DNA of 64,000 bases, taken from Nyssa sinensis. Lineage: Eukaryota; Streptophyta; Magnoliopsida; Cornales; Nyssaceae. Below the pieces are notes generated by a model. The model was not told the DNA's origin, searched no databases, and was given only the letters and a program-made list of their open reading frames with translations. The DNA lies in assembly GCA_008638375.1 (NCBI GenBank), contig CM018052.1, forward strand, positions 27,672,045 through 27,736,044, given 5' to 3'. The first letter of the stretch is position 1. The number at the start of each line of letters is the position of its first letter. The translations under genes and the position numbers were made by a program. Shown piece by piece: positions 39,701 to 49,022 of the stretch.

Positions 39701-41010
39701 CATACCCTGAACCTTTTGTATACTTATAGAATCCAAATAAGCAGTATCTTAGAGATATCACATTCCACATAAATGGAAGGCCAGCACAGGGATACACACA
39801 GACTGCATATCAATATAGATAGCACTTTCAAATGAAAATTTCAATGAGAGACTGTCTTTGTAGTTGCAACTGTAATGGCTGGGCATCAGTTCTAGTTTAA
39901 GGAATCATGGAACTCCTGCCTTGTGTTCATGGACCCCATAGGCTGCTTCAACACATAAGCAACATTAAACACTGTTTCTAAATATCCTCCTAATTCCAAA
40001 ATATTTCTAGTTTTCCATAACTTATGTCTTGGGCGTGAACTAAGAATACAAAAGAACGCTCATAACCATTTAAACATGGACAAGGATATCGGAAAAAATC
40101 AATTGCTTTTGAACATTGCCTTGGGTCGAAGAGCAGTCAAGCAACATCATTAAGCCTTAATGTAAGTATGTTTTCAATTGGGATGGTCCACCAACGGTAG
40201 ATGTAACATGGACAACTTTTCAGGTCTAACCGCTTATTTGGTTCTCGAAAAGAAATATAAAAAAGAAAGGAAAGGTCATTAAAATTTGCAAGAACATCAT
40301 GTTTAGGTCCTTTACATCCCCTCATTCATTCTAGGAAAACCAAACAGAGCCTAATGGACAAACAATTTCATACCCTATCATTTATAAACCTTGAGACGAG
40401 GTAAAAAAAAAACTGTGGGTTAGTGCCAGAAACCCTGCTAAATTATGTAGTCGAATTTTAATTCCCTTTTTCCTGCTTAGCCTAAAAAGAAGAAGAAAAA
40501 AACGTACTTTACTCCACTCCTCCATCATCCCACTCGGACTAATGAAACGGGTAAAATCAAGTCTTTTAACTATTTATGATCATAACATAATTGCTTCGCA
40601 AACATTCTCAATTTATTGCTAAGAGTCTATAGAACATCCATACAAACAAATAATGCGTGCATATATTACATATGTACATATATATTATGGAGAGTAAGAG
40701 GGAGAGAGATGTTAGTACTTGGTTGGCGGAATTCCATTTTCTGGAACTATACAAGCAGAGCGAACGGCTTCTAGAAAGGCAATTCCTAAAAGAGAATACG
40801 TTGAAGAATACAAAATCAGAAACAACAACCATGACGAAAAGGATCGGAGATTATGAATCATACATATATAAATACAAATAAATTTATATGTATACACACG
40901 TACGTACTATCGTCATTGACGTGTTGATTGTCTTTACTAAACCCGGATAAGTCGAGGATGGCCATGGTGTTCTCTTCGATTCCTCCGTTGCCTCTTCGAC
41001 GGGTCTCCAT
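18762..41010 (-). CDS. SNI1: SNI1, negative regulator of systemic acquired resistance, complete, 15 exons
   Basis: Exons (- strand): 41010-40908, 40785-40719, 29595-29502, 29406-29344, 29244-29155, 29008-28937, 27128-27047, 26956-26907, 26730-26518, 26441-26371, 26228-26159, 25350-25285, 21108-20956, 20351-20218, 18834-18762. They join in frame at GT-AG sites into 466 codons. SNI1 is a nuclear helical-repeat protein that represses defence genes and works with the SMC5/6 DNA-repair complex. Matching family landmarks: AFLEAVRSACIVPENG; IMASYQLLDELDKRFP; EAWSPFIFG; ETMNWILLRES; MELDFSKKKAD; DGVRTPVVEIILDELTY; PKWKLKIIVQYF; VRTRRS; NITKKIGPEV; C-terminus GKAALFTAASILSTKS. Start chosen at 41010 (METRRRG), the first ATG; an in-frame ATG at 40965 is an alternative. 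Intron 2 (11.1 kb) and intron 12 (4.2 kb) are transposon-rich. No stop or frameshift was seen in exons. Confidence 0.95.
19221..19238. repeat. (CA)9 microsatellite
   Basis: Short CA run in SNI1 intron 14. Confidence 0.9.
21109..25284 (-). other. SNI1 intron 12 with repeat remnants
   Basis: No further SNI1 exon is needed or seen: exons 12 and 13 join in frame. A patch at 21926-22090 (TGTTGTCAAAAG followed by repeated AGGCG and GCCTCAA phrases) looks like a dispersed repeat. The region 23300-24570 has LTR-like prose with a TATA-like TATAAATATATATACG near 24440 and an A-run at 24285-24298. I could not define element ends. Confidence 0.45.
27129..28936 (-). other. SNI1 intron 6
   Basis: Apart from a small LINE tail at 28126-28280, this intron holds anonymous sequence. 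Two - strand frames near 28521-28876 are open but match no family I know and are not needed for the SNI1 model, since exons 6 and 7 join in phase. Confidence 0.5.
28126..28280 (+). mobile_element. Very short LINE 3' tail with 21 bp target-site duplication
   Basis: About 155 bp ends in a 16-base poly-A (28265-28280) preceded by TTACTTATCC, the usual 3' end of the L1-type LINEs in this window. The target duplication is long: positions 28105-28125 match 28279-28301 (AAGATGG.TTGTC.AG..TTACT, a few differences). It is a severely 5'-truncated insertion inside SNI1 intron 6. Confidence 0.82.
29846..30200 (+). mobile_element. Possible short copia/TRIM LTR with primer-binding site
   Basis: At 30168-30188, TTTGATATCAAAGCGAGG resembles the initiator-Met primer-binding site TTGGTATCAGAGCGAGG used by copia and TRIM elements. 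The preceding 300 bp, perhaps starting TGTCATTGTTATC at 29846, would be the LTR. No second LTR is seen, and it runs directly into the Gypsy-type LTR at about 30224. Confidence 0.35.
30224..34482 (+). mobile_element. Long Gypsy-type LTR (about 4.26 kb) in SNI1 intron 2
   Basis: It begins near TATAATACCCCGACCC and ends TTTCGGGTCGCGACA, the start and end style of long Tekay-type chromoviral LTRs (TGTAATACCCCG...GCGTGACA). A TATA-like TATAAAAGAGGG lies near 31158 on the + strand, giving an LTR promoter pointing against SNI1. An (AT)n microsatellite (30827-30853) and GT-rich prose (30900-30980) lie inside. Frames such as 31232-31639 (-) match no protein. No clean 5 bp duplication was found. Confidence 0.62.
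30827..30853. repeat. (AT)n microsatellite
   Basis: Thirteen AT units within the long LTR. Confidence 0.9.
34483..34975 (+). pseudogene. Possible Gypsy internal leader/gag remnant
   Basis: Directly behind the LTR end comes GAGTGGTA and then a broken frame with LKTKLATTDQQIEKVI and later LINDVDSVTLRVKVLAAVLG. This has the coiled-coil character of Gypsy gag N-terminal regions. Stops interrupt it. If right, the upstream LTR is a 5' LTR with most of its interior lost rather than a solo LTR. Confidence 0.35.
34976..36959 (+). mobile_element. L1-type LINE 3' end (host copy), split by a second LINE
   Basis: The + strand zf-RVT domain (CWDLVLAIFGLPWVMPGTAR, then KERNNHVFE) runs to 35252. It then resumes at 36762 with VFEDLKQPLPSFKDYFLRM, a 3' UTR and a poly-A tail at 36950-36959. 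The two halves join sensibly once the 35253-36761 insert is removed. The left end of the element was not resolved. Confidence 0.8.
35253..36761 (-). mobile_element. 5'-truncated L1-type LINE nested in the + strand LINE
   Basis: Read on the - strand: the reverse-transcriptase C-terminal region (YFMSFFPMLKLVSKRLEKI, RDFLWGHEGECRKIHLVVWD, LGGLGVKDLRIFNTTLLGKW), then zf-RVT (HCHVSWCCWNLVFALFDVSW, WIERNNRVFEDLE), then a 3' UTR and poly-A (the T run at 35253-35261). Target duplications CACGTTTTTGAATAT (35238-35252) and CATGTCTTTGAAGAT (36762-36776) flank it, with 3 of 15 differences. Frameshifts make it a relic. It lies in SNI1 intron 2, in the same orientation as SNI1. Confidence 0.88.
36960..40718 (-). 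other. Remainder of SNI1 intron 2
   Basis: No SNI1 exon lies here, since exons 2 and 3 join directly as PPT-N-KMFQ. It contains a (CAG)6 run at 37147-37164 and the 67 bp RTE insertion at 37736-37802. A 108-codon open frame lies at 39669-39343 (-). It is hydrophobic and I cannot assign it to a family; I treat it as chance until shown otherwise. Confidence 0.5.
37736..37802 (-). mobile_element. 67 bp RTE LINE/SINE tail with perfect 20 bp target duplication
   Basis: The insert reads on the - strand CATGTAACTAATTCC...GGGATAAGGCTTTGTTGAGTTG, the 3' tail of plant RTE LINEs and Au-type SINEs. It is flanked by identical copies of AGATAGAAGATCTACACACT at 37716-37735 and 37803-37822. The length and identity of the duplication show a target-primed insertion that stopped after only about 67 bases. 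Confidence 0.9.
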
Positions 41011-41924
41011 TTTTTATTCTCTTCGATTCAGATAAACCCGAACTCTAGTTTCCTCTATTGGCAATTGATGTCCATCTATCTGTGTATCTATAACTGAAGT
41101 AGCGTTCACCTTTCCCGCCAAATTTCTCACCCGGCCTGTTGGCTGTGCCTTACCCTAAATTGTTTTTGGTCAGTTACATTTAGTCCGTCACCGACGACCT
41201 AGTACTTTAAACCAAAAGGCAAAAATTGCATAGTTTAAATTTTACTCACTTCCAAATCTTTTAAATTTATAGGTGAAAAAGGAAAAGAGATCTTTAATCC
41301 AGTTTCAAATTAGCATCAAATTTTTAAATAAATGAATAATATTTTCAATTTTGATCTCCAAATTACTATTTATTTTTCAAATTACTATTCATTCAATATT
41401 CACCTTTAATTATTTTTATAATACTCTAAATTAATAATTAATTATTTTTATATTAGTTAAATAAATATTTAAAATTTAAAATTAATTTATTAAGAGTTTT
41501 TTTAATTATTAACAAAAAAAGTGATAAATAAATGAAGTTTGGATAAATATATGTTAAATAATTATATTTTTGGACATAAATAATATTATGAAAAATGAGA
41601 TTTGAAGAATGAATAGTAATTTAAAAATTGATATGGTTGGAATGAAAATGTGAAAATATAGGATCATCATTTTAAAATTTAAAGAAAATACTAAAATAAA
41701 GATGAATTTAAAGATAATGGATTAGAGATGCTCTTAGAGTCGTGCAAACAAAGATCCTTCATAAGAATTATATAATATATTATAAGGAAGTCCACTCTCA
41801 ACACAATTAATATATATATATATATATATATACAATCAATTTTCTTATAATTAATAGACATTAGAGATAAAAAAAATTATTAATTATTAATTATTAAGTC
41901 TTTTATACTTTTATTAATAAAAAT

Positions 41925-41961
<37 letters not shown>

Positions 41962-42832
41962 TTTCTACATAAAAAGATACTTTATATGCAAATTTTTAAT
42001 GACATTTTGATATTTCATACAAAAAAATTACATATAATGTTCAAATTAAATCGTACAAAAATTTCTAATATCTTTTTAAATTAAAAAAAAAATATTTCTT
42101 ACACTTACTTATGTTTCTAAATTTGCATACACTCCAATTAAAGTAAACTTTACAAATATAATTATCAAGATATATCATAAATAGAATACATATAATTATT
42201 TTATCTCTTTAATAATTTATATTATAAAAAAATTTATTTAAAAAATTTTAATTATTAAGTAATAGAATTATTAATTATCCACCATAAAACTAAATCGATT
42301 TTTTAAAAAATTATTAATTATTAGAAATTATTAACTTATTATATATTAATTTTAAAATAATTAACTGTACTTATACATAAACTCATAAATACACATACAT
42401 TAGAAATTTTTCTTGAGGGGGCTTAGACCCTAGAGTGTATCCATTATCTATTTTTCTTTTTTGTAAATCAAAAAATGTATCGTACAATTACTATTTTATA
42501 AGTCAATAAAAATTCGAGATGTAAAATATTAATTTGAGATGTAAAACAATAAAGTGACGAGACTTTTTGTAATTTTAATATAAAACTTTTTATTTAATAA
42601 TATAAAAAAAGTTTTTAATGGATACTTTGTTTCTTATATATATATATATATATTTTATTTAATTTTTCGGATTATATAATTGTAATATTTTTGTAATAAG
42701 AGAGAGGTATACTGTTAAATTGTTTCCACAGGGATCGAGAGTGTGATTCTGAGATTGGGTTGGTGACATGAAAATCACTTTATGCATTAGCAAATTTTTT
42801 TAAAAGCAAAAATGTTGATGAGGCCAAGGCCA
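41011..42832. other. Upstream region of SNI1, then AT-rich intergenic DNA
   Basis: The first 200-250 bp upstream of the SNI1 start (41011-41250) are the least AT-rich part and presumably hold its promoter; I could not single out motifs. Beyond lies AT-rich DNA with (TA)n tracts at 41811-41831, 41933-41958 and 42639-42652. A possible MITE spans about 41290-41740: GAGATCTTTAATCCAG near its left end against GAGCATCTCTAATCCATT read from the right. No target duplication was confirmed. Confidence 0.45.
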
Positions 42833-42904
42833 TTCCGTTGCCGGGATTTGAACCCGGTTCTCTCGGGTGAGAGCCGAGTAGCTGACCAACTAGACTATAA
42901 CGAA
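42833..42904 (-). tRNA. tRNA-Glu(CTC), possibly slightly degenerate
   Basis: On the - strand the 72 nt fold as a cloverleaf. The anticodon arm is CTCGG-CTCTCAC-CCGAG with anticodon CTC. The T arm is CCGGG-TTCAAAT-CCCGG. The D arm carries TAGTTGGTCA. The acceptor stem is TTCGTTA against CAACGGA with one wobble and one A-C mismatch at the last pair, followed by discriminator A. It is one base shorter than usual in the D arm. A T-run (CATTTTTG) about 22 bases downstream could end Pol III transcription. The mismatch and short D arm leave open a tRNA-derived pseudogene. Confidence 0.8.
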
Positions 42905-43256
42905 ATGTGGTAAATTTTTTTAATTTATAAGTTTTAATTAAATAGAGAACTAAAAGATTAAGATTAAAGTTATTTTTTAAATTTAAATTGAAGAAATTTA
43001 ACAAATAATTGTGTACTAGAAGTATTATTTAACAAATGAAGCACCAAATCAAAGGATAATTTGGCATATTTTTTAGATAGAATAATTTGAAAAGAAAATA
43101 AAAGATTCAAGTGGAGTAATGTCATTAAATGCATGAGTTAAAAATTAGGAGTATTGTTAAATAAAAAAAGGTTTTGTAGACACCTCATTATGTGACTCTT
43201 GATTAAGTAGTAAAAACTGATGAATATATTAAGAAACTTATTTCAAGTAGGGATTC

Positions 43257-44053
43257 TTCCCAATTGAGTCATTTTCCCATTAGAACTACTCCTGACACAG
43301 TCCTATTCTCGTTAAGACTCTCTTACCAGAGTCCCAGTTCTATTAGGATTCCTATTGACAGAGTCATATTCCCACTAGGACTCATGTTAGAGTCTTAGTT
43401 CCATTAGGACTTCTCTTGACAAAGTCTTATTCCCAATAGGCCTCTCATATTAGAGTCTTAGTCTAAGTAAAACTCTTCTCGATAGAGTCTCACTCCCGTT
43501 ATGACTCTCTTGTCAGAGTCCCAGTCCAAGTAGGACTCGTCCTGATGGAGTCTCACTCCCGTTAGGACATTCTTGCCACAGTCCCAGTCCAAGTAGGACT
43601 CTTCCCGATAGAGTTTCACTCTTGTTAGGACTCTCTTGTCAGAGTCCCAGTCCAAGTAGGACTCTTCCTGATAGAATCCTACTCCCATTAGGACATTCTT
43701 GCCACAATCCCAGTCCAAGTAAGGCTCTTCCTGATAGAGTCCCACTTTCGTTAGGACTCTTTTGTCAGAGTCCCAATCCAAGTAGGACTCTTCTGTCAGA
43801 GTCTCAATTCAAGTAAGACTCTTCCTGATCGAGTCCCACTTTTGTTGAGACTCTCGTGTCAGAGTCCTAGTCCAAGTAGAACTCTTTCCGATAGAGTCTT
43901 ACTCTCGTTAGAACTCTCTTGTCAGAATCATAGTCCAGGTATGACTCTTCTCGATATAGTCCTACTTTCATTAGGACTCTTTTGTTAGAATCACAATTTA
44001 AGTAGGACTCTTTTTGACAAAATTTCACTCCCGTTAAGACTCTTTTGCCCATC
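43257..44053. repeat. 63 bp minisatellite, about 12-13 copies
   Basis: Tandem units of 63 bp are built on GACTCTTCC.GATAGAGTC, CACTCCCGTTAGGACTC and TTGTCAGAGTCCCAGTCC. Alternate units differ in a consistent way: TCTTGTCAGAGTC against TTCTTGCCACAGTC, so there is a partial 126 bp higher-order period. Because 63 is divisible by three, the - strand stays open through several units (43781-43458 reads repeated YLDWDSDKRVLT and YLDWDCGKNVLT). The copies at the 43257 end are more diverged. It lies just upstream of the LTR pair. Confidence 0.92.
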
Positions 44054-44478
44054 GGAGGGCGTTTCAGTAATTTTGGCACATTTTTGCCCACTAAGGGTAT
44101 TTTGATAATTTTGACACAATCTTACTTTCAATAGGATTTTCTAGTTACTTAAGGGGCATTTTTGTAAATTTCATATTATTTTACCCACATGGGGATATTT
44201 TGGTAATTTCAGCTATTCGGTGATGAATTAGGGATAATTTGGTCTTTTTCACATATCTTGTGGCAATCTAGAGATTTTTTACTGAATTGGGAGCGATTTG
44301 GTAATCTTGAGTAATAGTAATCTATTTAGGCTTAATTAGGATTTTTCACTTTTAGAGTTTCCATAAATCTGGTTACTTAATATTTCCTTAAATGAAGATA
44401 CATTGAACGTAAATATTTTCATTTTAGAATTTTTTTTCATTTAAATTTCATTTCTCTTTTATCTTATTGGCTCTTGCA

Positions 44479-45618
44479 TGTAGACACCAATTTTATTGGT
44501 TTGTGCATTGTCATAATTATTTATTAATTCATTTAGTTAGGATAATCATTCTTATTTAATTTTCTATTTATTTAATTAATTAGATAATTATCACTCAAGA
44601 TATAATCATAGCCTTCATTTTAGGGTTTCATCTTAGACTCTTGGATCAAATCTCTATATTTTTCTATAAATAGATCCCTCAGGCCATCAGTTTTCGGGAC
44701 ACAAAAATATACTAACAGAAGACAATTTTTATAGCCTTATGCTTTTAGTTAAATTCTAGAGTTCTCTCTACAAGAACTCTCCCTCTCTCAAGGTCGAAGC
44801 CTTACCGAAGTGACAGCTCCTTTCACGAAGCAAACCAAAGCGACGCTTTCCAAACCGAAGAACAAGCCGAAGATTTGCTCGATTAAAGCCTCCGATCCAA
44901 ATTTTCCTAGGCGAGGTGCTGCCTAATTACCACGACAGAATAAGGTACGCTCTCAAACCCTTAAAAGTTTTCTTTAGATCCGATTGATCTCTCTTCTTTC
45001 ATCCATCTTAATAAAAGAGAGCAAACCGGAGAACTACATGACTCTGATTCCATTTTCTAAACGGATACGTAGGAAGCCTTCGGGCCCGAGTCAGATCTAT
45101 CTTCTGTCTTTTTTGTTTTGTTTTATTTCTTTACATTAGATCTTGTATTATTTATCTCTTCCGGACTCAAATTCTTTTTTTTTTTTCATTTTTTTGTTCT
45201 CATGACAAAATAGTATTGCAAGTGAATATTCGAGGCCAATCTATTTGGATCGAGTGGAATGGGTGCCTAACACATTCCCACTTCGTATTTTAGCCCTCGA
45301 GCCTGTTTCTCTAGTGTGTCTATTTCTCAGTACTTTATCTTTATTTTGATCCATGTCAAGGGATCCTTTAGTATGTATTTAGGATTAAAGTGATGAAATT
45401 TTCATTCCATTACTTTCAATTTCCTTCATATGTATTGCTTAATCTATAACAGGTTTACTTGTTTCTTGCCTAAAAACAAGCTAACGGTTCCTCAATTTCT
45501 CTATCTCTCATAAGAGGCATTCCTTCCCGCCTTTAAAGAAGGAGACAGCCGGAATCCCTCTAAATCCATAAAAATGATTAACATGTTTTCCTTTTTTTTT
45601 TCAGTGCTGGAGCCCACA
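44479..45618 (+). mobile_element. Upstream LTR of a short LTR retroelement
   Basis: It starts TGTAGACACCAATTTT and ends GGAGCCCACA (weak TG...CA with GACACC/GGAGCC-like ends). A TATA-like CTATAAATAGATCCC lies near 44667. It is clearly homologous to 46282-47339 over its length, including ACAAGAACTCTCCCTCTC and GGTACGCTCTCAAAC. Directly behind it at 45620 is TGGCGACTCCATTAGGGA, which resembles the tRNA-Arg-type primer-binding site of Tat/Ogre Gypsy elements. Confidence 0.85.
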
Positions 45619-46281
45619 ATGGCGACTCCATTAGGGACTAAATATGGCTAGACTCGATGAAGTATTCATTTCAAAGCTATTTTGTTTACTTGCTTTACAT
45701 CCATTTATTTTTATGCTTTATGATGTATGTATTGATGTATGGAAGCTTAAATATATGGATGGATGAATTAAAAAGGACTAAAATTTGAATACCTTGAACA
45801 CATATCACTTTCATACATTGCATTTGCACTATATACCTTCTAAACCTTGGACAGTTAGTAGCCCTCACCTCATATGCTCACTCAGCTTGATAGGTGTCAC
45901 CAGTGAAAGCTCTCTACTCCTTGATCAAATACCACTTGACCAGGGACACTACACTCTAGTAGCCTTGGGATGGTATGCAAAAAGGCGATGCAGTATCATT
46001 TGATCACAGTCATTACAATCTAGTGGCTGTGGGAGGTATATGGCATGTCTTATCAGAAGGGGAACCTTGAAACCTTTACTCGATCGAAGCGTCATACATA
46101 TAATTGGCCATAGATTCATGATTCAGGACTTTAAACCCAATTTTGATAAGACACACACGAACTTTTTCGCACAAATTCGCGAAGTCAGAAAAATCTAGAA
46201 AGTCAAAAAAAAATATCCCTTTCTCTTGGCCGATCGACATAGAGGTTAAAAGCCTCCATGTGTCGATCGGCGCACACAAGT
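45619..46281 (+). mobile_element. Very short interior of the LTR retroelement
   Basis: Only about 660 bp separate the two LTRs. There is no gag or pol frame; the primer-binding site is at 45620. Towards the end is a strong hairpin (46229-46271). The element is non-autonomous or internally deleted. Confidence 0.7.
46229..46271. repeat. Perfect 11 bp inverted repeat (hairpin)
   Basis: GCCGATCGACA at 46229-46239 is exactly mirrored by TGTCGATCGGC at 46261-46271. A shorter inner GAGG/CCTC pairing lies in the 21-base loop. It lies 10 bp before the downstream LTR's recognisable homology begins. Confidence 0.85.
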
Positions 46282-47339
46282 GATCATTCTTATTTAATTT
46301 TATATATATTTAATTAGATGATTATCACTCAAGACATGATCATAACCCTCCGTTTTAGGGTTTCATTTTAAACCTTTGGATCAAATCTTCATATTTTCCT
46401 ATAAATAGAGTCCCCTAGCCATCAGTTTAAAGAGACTACGATTTTCATAGCCTTACGTTGTTAGTTTAATTCTAAAGTTCTCTCTACAAGAACTCTCCCT
46501 CTCTCGAGGTTGACGCCCTGTCGAAGTGACAACCTTCCTTCGCCAAGCAAGTTAAAGCAACACTTTTCAAACCGAAGAACAATCTAGAGATCTGCCAGAT
46601 TAAAGTCTCCGATTCAGATTTTCTTAACCGAAGTGTTGCCCAACTACCACGACTAAATAAGGTACGCTCTCAAACTCTTAACAGTTTCTTTTTTCTTTAG
46701 ATCCGATTGATCTCATCTTTTTTATCAATCTTGAAAAGAAAAAAGGGTAAACTGGAGAACTATGTGACTCTGATTTTGTTTTTTGAACGGATACGTAGGA
46801 AGCCTTCGAGCCCGAGTTATATTTTCTTTTTATTTTTTCAGTTTTATTTTTTTACGCTAGATCTTTTATTATTTATCTCTTCTGGACTCACATCTTTTTT
46901 TTTTTTTTTCTAGTTTTTTTCATGGCAAAATAGCCTTACAAGTGAATATTCGAGATCGATCTATTCGAATCGGGCAGGATGGGTGCCTAACACCTTCCTA
47001 CTCCATACTTTAGCCCCTGGATCCTTGTTTTCTTTGTTTTTCACTTTATTTTAGTACCTTATTTTATTTGATCCATGTCAAGGGATCTTTAGAATGTAAT
47101 TAGGGGACAAAGCAATGTAAATTTGTATTATTTCATTCTTTTTCAGTTTTCTTTTAATTATTTTCAGCCGTAACGGATTTACTTGTTTCTTGTCCGAAAA
47201 CAAGCTAGCGACTCCTTAATCTTAATCTCCCATAAGAGGCGTTCTTTTCCACCTTCAGGGAAATAAGACAGTCAGGATCCCTCTAAATCCATAAAAGGAT
47301 GACGCATGTTTTTCCTTTTTTCCGGTGTTGGTGCCTACA
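46282..47339 (+). mobile_element. Downstream LTR of the short LTR retroelement, 5' end lost
   Basis: It is homologous to 44550-45618 in the same orientation, ends GGTGCCTACA at 47339, and has a TATA-like CTATAAATAGAGTCCC near 46401. The first roughly 70 bp of the LTR are replaced by unrelated sequence ending at about 46281, so the element is rearranged. No 5 bp target duplication was found with the upstream side. Divergence between LTRs is substantial, so the insertion is old. Confidence 0.82.
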
Positions 47340-49022
47340 CATTTTTGACTAAGTAAATAGATATACAATATTTACTTATATATGTACACGTGTTTGTGGC
47401 CGGTCCAATGATCAAAGAAATAAAAAAAGCTGTCAACTTTCTTTTCTTATGCGTTAACCAATGGGATTTACTCTTAATACAGCTACATGTTGGCTAAGAC
47501 AAAAATAAATAAAAACAATAAAAACAAATAAAAATAAAAATTGAATGGACATATACATATAACACGTGATCTTGTGTTCGGACTCAAATACCTCTCACCC
47601 TTCTTCTCCCACTCTCACAGCCCATCTCTCTCAATCCCACCTCTTTGCTTCTCTACTTTCCTCCATTAAAGACTTCTCTTAAGAAATTTTTTGAACAATT
47701 AAAGTTTTAATTATTATCAACTTCTACATCAAATTACTGCTCTTGGTTGGTGGAATATTGGAAGGAGACCAAGGAAACTTTTCTAGAGTTTTACTTCATC
47801 GATCTAAGAGGTTGGGGTTTCTAACCTAAGATTAAAAATGGAATGTCTAGGACATTATATTCTTATTGTTCATAATTTTATTTACACTTGTTAATCTTAG
47901 AAATATTAAATATGCTCCACATTTCATTAATGACATATTATCTTGATATATTTCATGTCATTATTATTTTGTCTCTCACAATATATTAAAAATACACGAT
48001 GTTGAGTACATGATAATTATTCTTATATGTTGATTAAATGATCACAAATATTGAAACATGTTTATTAAGTGTTTACTAAAATGCTAATATAAATTCATTG
48101 ATTATTTTAGCTTGATATTTAGTTACTAATTTTATTTTGATAATATAACTTGTGAAAATACTTATTAGGACACATTGAACTTGACATTTATTGGAGGTTT
48201 GGTGTATCTATATAAACTTTTGATGATTTGATAAGTTAATATAATTATTGTTTATGACCTAAAAATACATTGTGTTTGAGATTGTGTCTTCCTTCGGTCT
48301 TATTTGTAAATCCGCGCGAGAGGTTGCCTTAGTTCTTTGGATTAGTAGCCTGAGAATGGCTAATTTGATATTTCAAATCCGTATTGTGTCAATATTGGAA
48401 TTGATCCTAAATTTTTTGTAGTAACTTGGTTGGTAGCACAATGACTTGATAAGTAAATAAATAAATAAAGAAAGGATTTGAAAGGAAAACATTAATATAT
48501 GCTTGTGATAACTTCTTGTGATTTGATATAAATTATATTTTTATTTGATACTAATAAATTATGTGCATATTAGAATTGATATGTTGAGCATCACTACACT
48601 AACACAAGCATTCACTTTCATCATTCATATTTTTTCTTTTGTTAGATTTTCCTACGGGACATTGCTCTAAACCCCTATCAGTTTCAGGACATGGCAAGGA
48701 GTTCAAAACTTGATGACTTTTTTTTGGGATACTTATTTTTGTAGCATGTGCTTTTTTGTGATGGGGGATGTAATTTATTTCATACTATTTAAATTTAGAA
48801 TTTGTAAAACTAAGAATTTAATATTTATATTTTGAAAAACTGAGGAATTACAAGTTGAGAACTTAGATCTTATTTATTTACTTACCCATACTATGGGAAG
48901 GTGACGATATAATTGAATGGTGAAGATTGATATTTGAAAAAAAAATCAATGAAATATTATTATTTTATCTAACTAAGATGCTAACTAGTTTGTATTATTG
49001 GCTTTTAAATTTCAGGACGTGA
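47340..49022 (+). mobile_element. Possible further Gypsy-type LTR
   Basis: No coding frame. The prose (a pyrimidine-rich stretch 47591-47670, GTCTTCCTTCGGTC near 48286, then ATTTCAGGACGTGACA ending at 49022) resembles a Gypsy-type LTR ending in GTGACA. The 5' border is not visible and there is no interior behind it. Tentative. Confidence 0.35.

Noticed and set aside
29582..40719. A 13-base SNI1 microexon
   Set aside because: The upstream acceptor at 29596 supplies the missing NKMFQ residues in frame.
43257..44053. Possible CRISPR-like array
   Set aside because: Units are contiguous 63 bp tandem copies without unique spacers, in a plant nuclear context.
43458..44091. Open frames coding a repeat protein (107 and 74 codons, - strand)
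   Set aside because: They follow from the unit length being a multiple of three; no start context, domain or splice structure supports a gene.
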